Below are positions 1-10,224 of a DNA stretch of 64,000 nucleotides, one piece after another. The notes under the pieces were generated by a model. The model made no database searches, was not told where the DNA came from, and worked only from the letters and a program-made list of their open reading frames with translations. The stretch spans positions 248,001 through 312,000 of the forward strand of contig NBIV01000041.1 in assembly GCA_003194525.1 (NCBI GenBank). The letters are read 5' to 3'. The stretch's first letter is position 1, and the number at the start of each line of letters is the position of its first letter. The position numbers and the translations under genes are program-made. The DNA comes from Gracilariopsis chorda. Lineage: Eukaryota > Rhodophyta > Florideophyceae > Gracilariales > Gracilariaceae.

Positions 1-28
1 TCACCTGCATCACGAAAAAAAAAAGATG

Positions 29-954
29 TCAGTAGTAAGCGCGCTTTCGAGCGCCCTCCAGAGCCCAAAGGAATCTGTAGATTGACGCGCTCTTTGTGAG
101 GATGGTGTATCGACCATGTCCCCTCGGTTCCAGCGGAGTTCCACTGTTGAAATGCTTCTGTCGCTGCCGGTGCGACCCCAAACACGTGAAAACCATGTCG
201 CTTTCACCCCGATCCATAACGGTGCGACAGTTGTCAAATACCCGACCCACCATCGTTCCTAGCCGTGCGGAACCTTTGGTGCCACGCAACGTCTCCACAG
301 CTCCCCGCACGGAGCATAAATTCTCTCCCAACCACCGCCACAGCTCACCCACCAGTGCGCTATAGACCACGCACTTACTGCCAGTCAATTCATTCCGAGC
401 ATTTGTTTGGGCAAAACACATCGCCGTCGTTCTTGCCGTCACCGTCGCCGCAGTTTCTGCCGCCCGCGCTGCGGCTGCCTTTTCACCCCACACATCGGTT
501 CTTGCGCGGCCAAAGTCGGCACCCACCAGCGGCTCGGTGCCCTTCTGTCTGGCAGCTCATCTATGCACTTTGCGAAATCGCCCGGCACAAACACCTCCCT
601 GCCGCTTGTGACCACGCTGTCGCAGGTGCGCTGGATTTCTTTTGCCAGGCTGACGGCTGTGCTTGCGGAGCGCCAGTACTGCATCACATGCGTTTCTGCG
701 TCGCCGTACAGTGCAGAGCCTGGCAGCCCGTGCAGTTCCGATTGCGGGTCGCGGTGTCGGATGTGTACGCCGATGGACGACGTTAAGCGCTCGGAGATCT
801 CGCCCACGCACTCACCCACCAGTGATACCGGGTGCAACGCTCGTAACACCGCGTTCATTCGCTTCACGCTCCGTTCGTCCTTCACTTTTGGCACGTATGC
901 CTCCAATAGTATATCTGGCGCCATTTCGCCCGTCGGCGGTATCTCGCTTGTCAC
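29..954 (-). pseudogene. Broken glycosyltransferase-like gene (tentative)
   Basis: Two overlapping minus-strand reading frames make one damaged coding region. The first (954 to about 540) contains VGVHIRHRD-like residues (IGVHIRHRDPQSE) followed by LYGDAETHVMQYW and a tract ending VFVPGDFAKCIDEL. This layout, a beta-strand ending in HxR plus a later acidic loop, recalls O-fucosyltransferase-type GT-B folds, but I cannot name the family. Coding then moves to another frame (526 to 29) with FAQTNARNELTGSKCVVYSALVGELW, so there is at least one frameshift near 520-545. Upstream sequence to the gypsy boundary at 1328 is GC-rich and shows no clear extension. Alternative: a spliced gene whose intron I misread as a frameshift. 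Confidence 0.35.
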
Positions 955-1332
955 CGTCGTGCCACCGCCACACGCGCTCGACCTATAGCGCCACCCGCGC
1001 TCCCAGTGATTTCTCTATCTCTTCTCCTATCGTTTGAGGAGAACAGGGGGGGTGACACACACACGTGTACAATTTCATGCCAAGCCACGACCCCGGTACC
1101 TCCCGCGCGCGTCCTGGCGCGGAGGCGCAAGGGAGCCCTTGAAGAGGACGACCTACAAGGAATAAAGAAGCGCCAGCACGATGCTGGCGTAGGGAGCGGA
1201 CAGCCAAGCGGAAACTCCAGAATTATATCCCTCTCGGTTCTTCGCGTTTCGCCTCTCACTATCCAACCCTCCGAGCGCAGCGATGACTCAGCCTTCCTTA
1301 GATTTACCATTTCCTAAGACAAATGTCATCCT

Positions 1333-1858
1333 TGTAGTAGAATACTACGTCCTTCGGCCGACTGGGGTAGTAGTCTACCAAGGGGCTGTAGCGGCAGAGA
1401 GCCAGCCACTGGGGTGACAATCCACTGGGTCTACTAGTGACGCGGGCACCAACTGGCAGCAAGGTGCAATGGGCGGGCACTATCTCAAGTCCCTACAGGT
1501 CGGGAGAATTGTAGCGTTGGCTTGGAGGCCTTCGGCGTCCTACTGGCAGCATATGGCGGCAAGAAGACGGCCATGTTGCTTGCCTTTACTCTTCGGAGGT
1601 CGGCAGCATTCGAGAAAACTTATCTAGCTGGCGAGGCGCTCTGACCTCCAGAACTATCCTAAAATATCAAATAAAATAAGCTACATAATCAAAACTATGG
1701 CCACAATGCCCTGGCACTTGCATTGCCCCCTTAGCGTCCCCTGAAACGGCACTCAGCTCATCCACGTGGAATATTTAGGCCAGCAATGGTCTGATCTCTG
1801 CTTGCCCATCCACGTGGTTACCTTACCGCTCCACCTACCCAGTGGTCATTCTCCTACA
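1333..1858 (-). repeat. 3' LTR of the gypsy element
   Basis: This 526-bp unit starts TGTAGTAG, ends CTCCTACA and is preceded by TSD ATCCT. It aligns along its whole length with the split 5' LTR and, in inverse orientation, with the solo LTR at 8114-8639. The landmark tract around 1390-1420 (agagagccagccactggggt) is found in all three. By eye it differs from the 5' LTR at roughly one base in eight to ten, so the insertion is old. Confidence 0.93.
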
Positions 1859-1873
1859 GACCACTCTCCTTAA
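1859..1873 (-). other. Polypurine tract of the gypsy element
   Basis: Read on the minus strand, TTAAGGAGAGTGGTC directly abuts the start of the 3' LTR. A purine-rich run in this place primes plus-strand DNA synthesis in LTR elements, and it independently fixes the element as minus-strand. Confidence 0.7.
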
Positions 1874-1928
1874 GATCTGACGTCCTGTCGGTTCCTTCCA
1901 AGTTGAGAGTCTCACCTTTCTCGCCAGC

Positions 1929-4153
1929 ATGCGTCTTCTCTCTCCAATGAAGGGGAAGAATCGTCCTCAGGTCCGCTTACGGGTGGAGTTCATCCGTCCT
2001 TTGGCTGAAATGGCACACCAGCCCTCTCGCGCTCCGTATGGCGGAGGTACCGTCGTGCGTCCATTTGGGTGTTTTCTCAGCACCTGGCACGTGGCCCCTG
2101 CCATTCCATTGGTCGCCTGGGACATGGTCTCCTCCCGTACCGAGCATCCATCTCAAGGCACGCCCCGTGCTCTTGCATTCCTCCGACCCCTTCGGCGGTC
2201 ACCGACACCTCCCTTCAGATTCTCTCGTCCTTTCGGCCTTGCCTTTTCCCGCGTTCCGCCTTGGTATATTCATCAACCTCGACCCTTTGGTGCCCCTGGT
2301 GGTGTTACTTTGGCCTTTCAGGTTCCAGACCGTTGGCTTCGCTGGGCACCGTGTCCGCTGGGCCGGCTCGCCGATCGCGCCCACGCCATGTCTACGGGGG
2401 CGTGTAAAGGCTCCCATGGTTACTTGCTGTACTATGATGGCTTCGAACGAATTTCACGGGTGGCCATCACGGTAGATTCGACCAACATTGCTCTCGTATC
2501 CAGCAGTGTTTATGCGCATCCCGGGGACAAATCCGACTACACCTTGCGTCGTAATCCCATCGCCGTGAGGAGTAACCATCTGCCCAGCTCGGTGGCAGAG
2601 TTCGTGCGATATGCTGACCAATACTTGGACGCCCGTCGGTTCGCTGCCATCCCAAACTACGCTCGCGAGAAGAAGAATTCCCAAGAGAACTCCTGGTACA
2701 ACAGCTGGCTCCATCTTCCTGCCTATGCCCGTTCGATCGCGCGATGCCACAATGTGGTCCCCCCCGACATGCGGTTTGTCCTCTGTGGCGAGGAGGTCGA
2801 TTACCAATGGAGAGTAAACAAGCACCTGGAGGACTTGTATTCGATGCATGGCGACCCTAAGGCCCCCTTCTCCCCTCCAGGTCATAACCTCCTCGGGCGG
2901 GTGTGCTTCAAGCCCCCATACGGCCGCCTGTACTGGTTATCCAACCGGACCTTTTGTAATAATATGATCGAAGCAGATGGTCGCATCCGGAATAACTTGA
3001 AGTACTTCTTCTATTGGCACCAGATGAAGTTTCAAGGTATGCCTCCTTCCCGCAGGTCTTCCCTATACCTTTCCTTGCCTCCACTTAGCGCTGGCCCTGA
3101 GACTGCAATTTGGCACGTTTTGAATCTCCTTATGGTCCCCACTCCACCCATTGTGGCTTATCATACCCACCAGCTCCAAAGAGACTTCACCAAGCGTCTC
3201 CTGTGGTTGACCTGGCAGGTGCTCTTCGCCGAATGGGCCGTCTTCTGTCTCATGGCCTTTCTGTATAATGCCGGTTATTGTGTCCAGGCGAACTTCCGGG
3301 AGTTCAACTACGGTATCTGGCATGAGCCAGGTCTCCTCAGTCCTGAAGGCAGACTGGTGCCCCTGCCGCAGCCCTTTATTCGGCTCATTCGTGAGTTGGG
3401 GGTGCACAACATCGTTCGGGACACCGAGTAAGGAGTGGAAGAGGCCGAGGCCTGATTGGATTATGTCCTTCAGGTCGACTGGGCGCAGACCCCCGGTTTC
3501 CTTTGGTATGATTACGACACTGACACCTTTGCTCCGATTCCGCGACACCCTCTCGGCAATGAAGATGGAAATGTAAACCATGCCAAACAATTGTTGGCGG
3601 TCCCCGGGAATGAACCGCGCCAGTCCGTACCAGATTACTTTCCTCAGGCCATTGGATTCCACGCAGATTGTCTTCGTCCTCCAGTCCAGGAGCAGGTAGC
3701 AGTCCCAGTACCGGCCCCGTCAGTTGCGCTGTCACACGTGCCAGCTCGCAATAACGAGGCGATAGAGCGTCCAGAGCTATCCCCTGGTCCCCTGGTTCCG
3801 CAACCCTCCGTGTCCTTGACGGTGTCCGCTCCCTTGGTCCCTGCTGCTCCTCCTGCGCCGGGTATACCTGAGACCATTACTGTGGCCTTTGACGACTCGA
3901 AGAAGGTCTGCGCGTCCGTGGGTGTTGTTCAACCCGCTCGCATTGTTGAGGCTCTCAGTGCTGCCCAATAATGGGCTCGACGGGCCTCTCGGTACCACTC
4001 CTTGATGCAACGTAACCAAGAGGTTAAAGAGGCATTGGCAACCATCCTGGAGGACAATGCGAAGGTGTTGTCGGAGCGTGTCACAACGTACCTGGACAAC
4101 CGTTTCGGCTTAAAGCTTTCGGACACGGAGTCTTCTGGCGGAGCCTCGTCCTA
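1929..4153 (+). pseudogene. Antisense ORF of the gypsy element (about 740 codons, three stops)
   Basis: A long reading frame runs opposite to gag-pol, between the integrase end and the 3' LTR. One frame stays open from ATG 1929 to a stop at 4152-4154, apart from three in-frame stops at 3429 (TAA), 3453 (TGA) and 3969 (TAA). The text remains protein-like across each stop, so a single protein of about 740 residues is inferred. The N-terminus (about 150 residues) is Pro/Arg/Phe-rich. The middle has a compact region with LPSSVAEFVRYADQYLD, DMRFVLCGEEVDYQW, RVCFKPPYGRLYWLSNRTFC and WLTWQVLFAEWAVFCLM. The end is Pro/Ala/Val-rich and then helical (QEVKEALATILEDNAKVLSE). I recognise no family. Antisense or extra ORFs downstream of integrase are known in some plant Ty3/gypsy lineages. 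Confidence 0.6.
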
Positions 4154-4540
4154 ATCAGCCCAGAGTCCAGCCCGTAAGCGCATCTGCACGGGGTCCCCTT
4201 CTTAGCCGGCTGCGATGTCCTAGTGGTCTCCTTTGCGGATAATGATTGCTAAGTAAACACTGTAGTTCACCTTGGGCCCCTCTGGCGTCTGTGTGTGCCT
4301 CATCTCCGCCGCGCTCCATTGGTCTTCGTATTGAAACTGGATACCTGTAGGCCAGTTTCGGAACAAGTCCCTGGGGTTTCGATGCGTCTTTTCCATAGGG
4401 TAGCTCCCCACGCGTCCTTCCCGAGGGTTCCAGCCTCATTGGCCTAGAAACTTCGGAGTTATGTGACGTACTATTCGGTCATCGTTGCGGTGAACCTCGG
4501 GAGGCACCAGCGAGCGAGGGTCAGGCGGGAACCGGATCTT

Positions 4541-6283
4541 TCAGCGCCGTGGCAAGCGGCGGGCTGCTGGAGGCGTTTCCATAAGCGCCATGGCCAGTGG
4601 CTGGGTTCTGATTGGACGGAGGCGGGTTAGGTACGTGATGGCACAAATTTGTGGCCATGGATACCCCCCTTTATTAAGGTCACGCTCCGTGTGGCCTTTT
4701 TTCGACCAATAGCGGGTCACAAAATTTTCCGGGATTTCTGATCTCAGGAGCCAGGTATCGTCCTTGGGTTCAAAGCCATACCAGCGGGCTTTGTAGCGCA
4801 CTTCGCCATGGTCGGTCAGCCCAGCGGAGACAAAATGGTCAATTATGTACTCCCGTTGGTGGTGCCAGTCCGTAACCCCTGGCACCTCCATTTGGTTCAG
4901 GGGGCCCTATCCGTGAGCGTCTGAAGGGAAAGCGTTGTGAGCATGTGCAGCAACGCTTATCGGGTCTTGTGCTTCTTTAGGAAGTAGCATTTCGTCCACA
5001 GGGGCGTAGCCATCTGAGGAAGGGCTTCCCGGATCGCTGGAGACCTGTGGTTTTCTAAAACCTGTAGGGTCCGGTGGACTTAGGCAACAGTTTTCTTGTG
5101 ATGTCTTCGGCCTCGTGCTTTTCTTGCGGTGGTCTGTCCAAATGGACGAAATCTCCCACGGCCACTTGCGATGCAAACCAAACGGCCCGATCGAAATAGG
5201 CCTTACAGCGCGCTTGCGCTTTGTCGAACGTGGTCTGCGTAGCCTTCAGGATAGAATCAATTTGCTTCGGCGAATACTTTTTGGCCTGGGCGGGAGTCAT
5301 TTGCCCTGTTGTGTCCTGAGGCGCTCCTAAGTCCTGTAGGTCAGTCATGTATGGCGCAGGTGCACATACGAGGGTGAGGTCAAAGGGAGTTGTACTGGTG
5401 GACTGATGCACTTGATTATTATATGCATAAACGAGCGGTTGGACATAGTCATCCCAGTCTAATTGGTGCTCGGAAACGTAGTCAATCAAAATCATGGCCA
5501 GGGTTCTGTTGATCCTTTCGGCTTGTCCATTGGTATGAGGGTGGTACGCTTAGTGAGGAGATATTTTAGACCTAAGGCCGAGCACAAGTGCTCAAAGAAT
5601 TTGGAGATAAACTGAAAGCCGTTGTCCGTAAAGAGGTAGAGCGATAATCGATAGGGATAAATCCAACGGAATAGGAAAGTCATGGCGACGTCCCTAGCGG
5701 TCGTTGATTTAAGCAGAACTGTTCGGGTCAACTAAGTGAACCTATCGTTTATGACTAATATAAATCGGTTATCATGGGTCGAATTTGGAAATGGACCTAG
5801 GATATCCAAAGCAATGAACTACAACGGCCCGGCCGCTGGGAATAACTTCAGTTTCCCTTTGTATAGTGCTATTGTCCCTCGGATTTCTGCGCATGCTGCA
5901 CAAGTTCTCGCGGTTTTCATTACGTCATTGGCCATGAAAGGACACTAAAAATATCTCCTCAGGGTCTGATACATCTTAGTCCTTCCGGGATGGCCAGCCA
6001 ACCTCGGGTAGTGAGCGAGGTAAAGAAGGCGAGCGCGTATGGCCTTAGGAACCACCCGCTGTATCGCCCCGTCCAACGGCGATCTACGACATAATATGCC
6101 GGCGGTCATAATCGAACAAGGACCCAGGCGTCCCTACCTTTTCTCTTACCTGGACGCAGTATTCGTCCTTTTTCTGGGCCTGAAGGAATTCTTCGAGGGC
6201 TATTGGCGTAAGATCCGCGCTTTCCGACTAGGTCATATGGACATCCAGTGGTGGATCTTCCCACTACATGGTGCATAAGGTCG
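4541..6283 (-). pseudogene. Gypsy integrase with C-terminal chromodomain (decayed)
   Basis: This is the 3' end of pol. In minus-strand order there is a broken N-terminal region (about 6280-5736); an RNase H-fold core with LFTDNGFQFISKFFEHLC (about 5640-5585), which holds the second Asp of the DDE triad; a frame change near 5540 where the usual YHPxTNGQAERxNR stretch sits; then AMILIDYVSEHQLDWDDYV and AYNNQVHQSTSTTPFDL (5500-5370). The C-terminus (4891-4680) reads HQREYIIDHFVSAG and RYKARWYGFEPKDDTWL, a chromodomain fold with the YKARWYGF and DDTW signatures that direct chromoviruses to chromatin marks. At least two frameshifts separate these parts, so no intact integrase can be made. Confidence 0.8.
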
Positions 6284-8108
6284 CTGCACCGTTTCCGTCC
6301 GTCTCTGCAGCCATTTTGACCTCTGCCATCCGTGGGTCCCCTACTTCCTCGTCCTTGTCCTGTGACCCATCATAGATGGTAGGAATCTCATCTTCCAGTG
6401 CTGTTTGGTCGGTAAAATTGGTCACAATGCATGACAGGGCATTCGCGGCTTGATGTTTCAGCCCTGGCCTATAGGTTACTTCATAGTCGAATTTGGCCAG
6501 GCGCAATCTCCATCGGGCCAGACGAGAGGATGCGTCCGTCATGTCTAGTAACCACCGGAGGGAGTGGTGATCTGTACTAATGGTAAAGCGAGTTCTTTCC
6601 AGATAAGGCCGGAGATGGAGCACTGATCATACAATAGGCAGACACTCCTTTTCCGTGGTGCTATAGTTCCTTTCGGCCATGGTCAGGAACCTACTCCAGT
6701 AGCCAATTGGGCGATACCCCTTAGGGTATTCCTGCTCTTGAAGAAGAGCACAGCCTATTTGTGTCGCGGATGCATCCGTATCCAGGATACACGGCTTATT
6801 GGCCCTGGGTAGCACCAGGATCGGCGCGTTAACCAAATGGTCTCTGAGGTTCTCGTAGACCTCATATTGCTGGTCCGTGAGGTCGTCAAATTCCTTAGGG
6901 GTCCGTTTCTTCAACATTTCATTGAGAGGCGCTGCAATTTTCGCGAACTCTGGGACAAACCTACGGTACACATTGCATAGGCCAAGGAAGGAACGCAGTT
7001 CTGTATGGGTCCCAGGAGGTCGTGCTTTTCGTATGGCCTTATTTGTCGCCATCGCTACTTTTAGTTTTCTAAGAAAAACCACATGTCCAAGTTACTCCAC
7101 CGAGGGCTGAAAGAAGAAACACTTCCTCAGCTTCAATGTTACGCCCGCCTGTTGGAGCAACCTAGAAAATCCCTTCACATGTGCGAAATGTTCACTAATG
7201 GACCTGGAGAAGATAATCACACCATCTAAGTAGACCAAGGCGAACTTCCATTTGACCCTGGACAGAATGATGTCCATGGCCCGCTGAAAAGTGGCTGCCG
7301 CATTCATGAGACCAAAGAACATCCGTGTAAATCGGAATAATCCCTCGTGGGTCGTGAATGTGGTTAGCGACTTCGCCTTGTCGTCCATGAGTACTTGCCA
7401 ATATCCACAATTGGCATCCAGCAATGGTGAAGATTTGCGCGTCCCTAAGGGAAGCCAGACAGTCGTCCATTCGTGGGATAGGATAGGTATCTCTTTTGGT
7501 CACCGCATTTAGTTTGCGGTAATCAATACAAAGACGTACCGTCCCGTCCTTCTTGGCCACCAAGACAAAAGGGCTAGCCCATTCGGCCTCCGAGGGCGGT
7601 GCTTGCTCAATGACCCCTGCGGACTTCATTTTCTCAATCTCCTTGGCCATCACTCTCGCCCTTTTAGGCCAGTTTGATAGGGGGTGTTTATATTGGGGCA
7701 TGGCCTCGTCCTTAAGGTCAATTCGATGCTTTGTGGCATCGATTTCGTCCAGCTTACCACTCCAAATGCCAGCGAAGCCCTTGAGGAGATCAATTACGTG
7801 TTCTCTACATTGTTCAAAGTACTCGCCCAGGTTGAATTCATTTCTCCAATTGGCCGGGGGATCACCTTCGGAGAGCAACTTCTCCGCATCAATCTCCATA
7901 ATTGCCACGGGAGCGGGCATATATATCCCCACCACTGCACCCTTAGGCAACCTTGTAGGCTTATCACGGACGTTGCTCATGGTAACCGCAAAAGGCCGGT
8001 TGGGTACCACATTCACTATTCCATTGGCCATGAGGGATAGGTGTTTCATTACCAACTTGGGATGGTTTTGCAACAAAACCAGACCTGAGGATTCGCATAC
8101 CGCTGCAG
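6264..8108 (-). pseudogene. Gypsy reverse transcriptase and RNase H (decayed)
   Basis: This is the catalytic centre of pol. RT begins near 7800 with IDLKDEAMPQYKHPLSNW, EWASPFVLVAKKDGTVRLC and IDYRKLNAVTKRDTYPIPRMDD, then continues in another frame (7424-7092) with LDANCGYWQV, FRFTRMFFGLMNAAATFQRAM and ALVYLDGVIIFS. RNase H follows (7082-6264) with RSFLGLCNVYRRF, CILDTDASATQIGCAL, TISTDHHSLRWLL and RPGLKHQAANALS. Two key residues are changed: the YxDD box reads YLDG, and the usual HQAADALS reads HQAANALS, so both polymerase and RNase H lack a metal-binding Asp. There are frameshifts near 7400 and 7085. The upstream end was cut by the solo LTR at 8114. Confidence 0.88.
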
Positions 8109-8113
8109 CAGCC

Positions 8114-8639
8114 TGTAGGAGAATGACCATTAGGCATGTGGAGTGGTGAGGTAACCAAAGGTCCGGGCTGGCAGAGGTCAGACCATTGCTGGCCTAAATA
8201 TCCCACGTGGCCAAGCTGGGTGCCGAGGCAGGGGATACCAAGGGACTGTGAGATTGCCAAGGCACTGTGGCCTCAAGTTTTATTATGTAGCTATTATTAT
8301 TTATTATTTTAGGATAGTTTTCGGAGGTCAGAGCGCCTCGCCAGCTATATAAGTTAGCTCGAGTGCCGCTGATCTCCGAAGAGTAAAGGCAAGCACCCTC
8401 ACCGTCTTCTTGTCGCCATATGCAGCCAGTAGGACTCCAAAGGCCTCCAAGCCATCGCTACCATTTTCCCGACATGTAAGGACTTGAGATGGCGCCCGCC
8501 CATTGCGCTTCGCTGCCAGTTGGTGCCGGCATCACTAGTAGACCAAGGGGATTGTCACCCCAGTGGCTGGCTCTCTGCCGCTACTACCCCCTAGTGGAAT
8601 ACTGCCCCAGATGGCCAAAGGACGTAGTATTCTACTGCA
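8114..8639 (+). mobile_element. Solo LTR of the same gypsy family inside pol
   Basis: This 526-bp LTR starts TGTAGGAG, ends TCTACTGCA and is flanked by a perfect TSD, CAGCC, at 8109-8113 and 8640-8644. It lies inverted relative to the host element's LTRs and interrupts pol between protease and RT. No internal sequence remains, which is the usual result of LTR-LTR recombination. It shows that the family was active after this element had landed. Confidence 0.93.
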
Positions 8640-8644
8640 CAGCC

Positions 8645-9462
8645 CCCTGAGTCATCGGCGGTGTGACTACCGCCCTTGCCAATGTGACCTTGTTGGACAC
8701 AGTCCTCGTTGGAAACTTGACGGTAGCTGGGGTAGCCTCATGTCCCGGGCGCGAGTCGACGATCGCCAATGTTGGGCCAAGATGGAGGGCAACCCGCTTT
8801 TGGCCAGGATAGATCGCTTTTACATACCTATCAATAAAGCTCGTCCCTAGGATTCCTTCTGCCCCCAGGTTCGGACAGACAAGAAACCAAGTCTTAACCT
8901 TCAGGCGATCGACTTGGACATAAACCGGCAGTGTTCCACGAATGTCCATCGGCTGAAGTGATGCGTCCGTTACCTTCGGCGATTTTTTCTCTTGTATCAT
9001 TCTTTCCCATCCCAATGGTAAGACCTTCGGATGTACCAGATTGGAGCCTGTTCCACTATCCCACACGGGCGTAAACATCCTTTTGGGGTTGGCCTGCAGT
9101 CCAAAAGTTCCATGTACCTTGTAATTATCCTTCCTCGGAGACAAACGGCGTCCACCAGGTCTTTCCATTGGTCCACAGCATACACCTGACTCGAGTCCAC
9201 TGTCATTTCGTCCTCTGGTTTTCTTTGTTTCTTGGCTCCTGTGGTCCGCGAGTCTGATGGTTTGAGGCGGCAGTTCTGAGAGAGATGACACGCCTCTATG
9301 TGTCCCTCTGGTCGTTTTCCTGCGGCGTGGGCACTGCAGTATCGCCTTGTCCGTCCAGATATTTGACGCTATCCCTCAGGTCTTCAACCATGTTGATCTG
9401 AGGTGGTTTTACCGGTGTGGTGAGGGGAGTCACGTACTTGGAGCTCTCTGGCGTCCCAGTGG
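8645..9462 (-). pseudogene. Gypsy protease and zinc-knuckle-like region
   Basis: This is the pol segment upstream of the solo LTR. The open part (9291-8645) carries WDSGTGSNLVHPKVLPLGW, an aspartic-protease active-site loop (D-S/T-G type), and AEGILGTSFIDRYVKAIYP, the conserved ILGxxFL-like flap strand of retroviral-type proteases. Just upstream (about 9350-9290) the frame reads CSAHAAGKRPEGHIEAC, which may be a worn nucleocapsid zinc knuckle. Joining across the solo LTR continues into the N-terminal RT linker (CESSGLVLLQNHPKLVMKHL). The 5' side is cut by the solo LTR at 9468. Confidence 0.75.
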
Positions 9463-9467
9463 GTCCT

Positions 9468-10119
9468 TATTAGAATTAGTTATTGTTTACCTTTCTTTGG
9501 GTATACTTGGCTTTAGCATTAGTTCTAACGTGCACAAACCAGCTTTTTTTATTCTAATCGATCTGCTGAAGAAATCTGTTGCCCAATTGCCATACCAAAC
9601 TGGCCTCAAAGCCGAGTAGACATCTTCGTGACACCCTGTTAATATGACATCACTACATATTCATTTCAAAGAAGTCTTGGTCGACCACGTGAACATATTG
9701 GCTCTAAAGTACACGTTGTCTACTACTCACAACATTGACAGGCACTTCATACGGTTCAGCAGGGATCGAACGGTCATGGAAGATTCCCGAGGGAGTCGTG
9801 CGAAGTCATCACTGGCACTCTGGGTTCATGCCAGATCATCAAGACCTTGTCTGATGACAAGTCATCAGCATTTATGGAGTTTGGCAAGTCATCAAACGAC
9901 TAGATCTGGCACTGAACCCGGTAAACCAGTCGGGTACGGAGGCCAGCACGAACACCAAGCATCATACCGAGTAACTCAGACGAATTCTCACCGACTAGTG
10001 GCACTGATAGAACTAGACTAGAAACTCTATATAAACCCCGATGGATGTTCTGAACTTCTAACTCCGATAATCATCATCGAATTCCAACCAATTCCACCAC
10101 TGCACCTCTGTTCCTAACA
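9468..10119. mobile_element. Solo LTR of a second family between gag and pol
   Basis: A 652-bp insertion is flanked by a perfect TSD, GTCCT, at 9463-9467 and 10120-10124. It ends CTAACA and begins TATTAG, which fits TGTTAG/CTAACA termini with one G-to-A change. It contains a promoter-like ctatataaacccc at about 10027-10039 and several copies of a tcatcaa/agtcatca motif (9801-9900). It has no sequence in common with the gypsy LTR, and no coding region. It could be copia-type. Confidence 0.78.
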
Positions 10120-10224
10120 GTCCTAGAGGAAAGCTCCTCCGGAAATAAACCCCGGCTCGGCGCGCCGGGCAGTTCTCCTACCTTCGCGCCATAATCCGCT
10201 TGCGGATGTCCTCAGACATGTATT

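Noticed and set aside
951-1310. Minus-strand frame of 119 codons upstream of the glycosyltransferase-like remnant
   Set aside because: Arg/Pro-rich text with no motif; it runs up to the gypsy boundary and looks like a by-product of GC content.
4155-4439. Minus-strand frame between the antisense gene and the chromodomain
   Set aside because: Random-looking text, not joined to integrase, and no motif.
9644-10021. 125-codon plus-strand frame
   Set aside because: It lies entirely within the solo LTR at 9468-10119 and has no domain.
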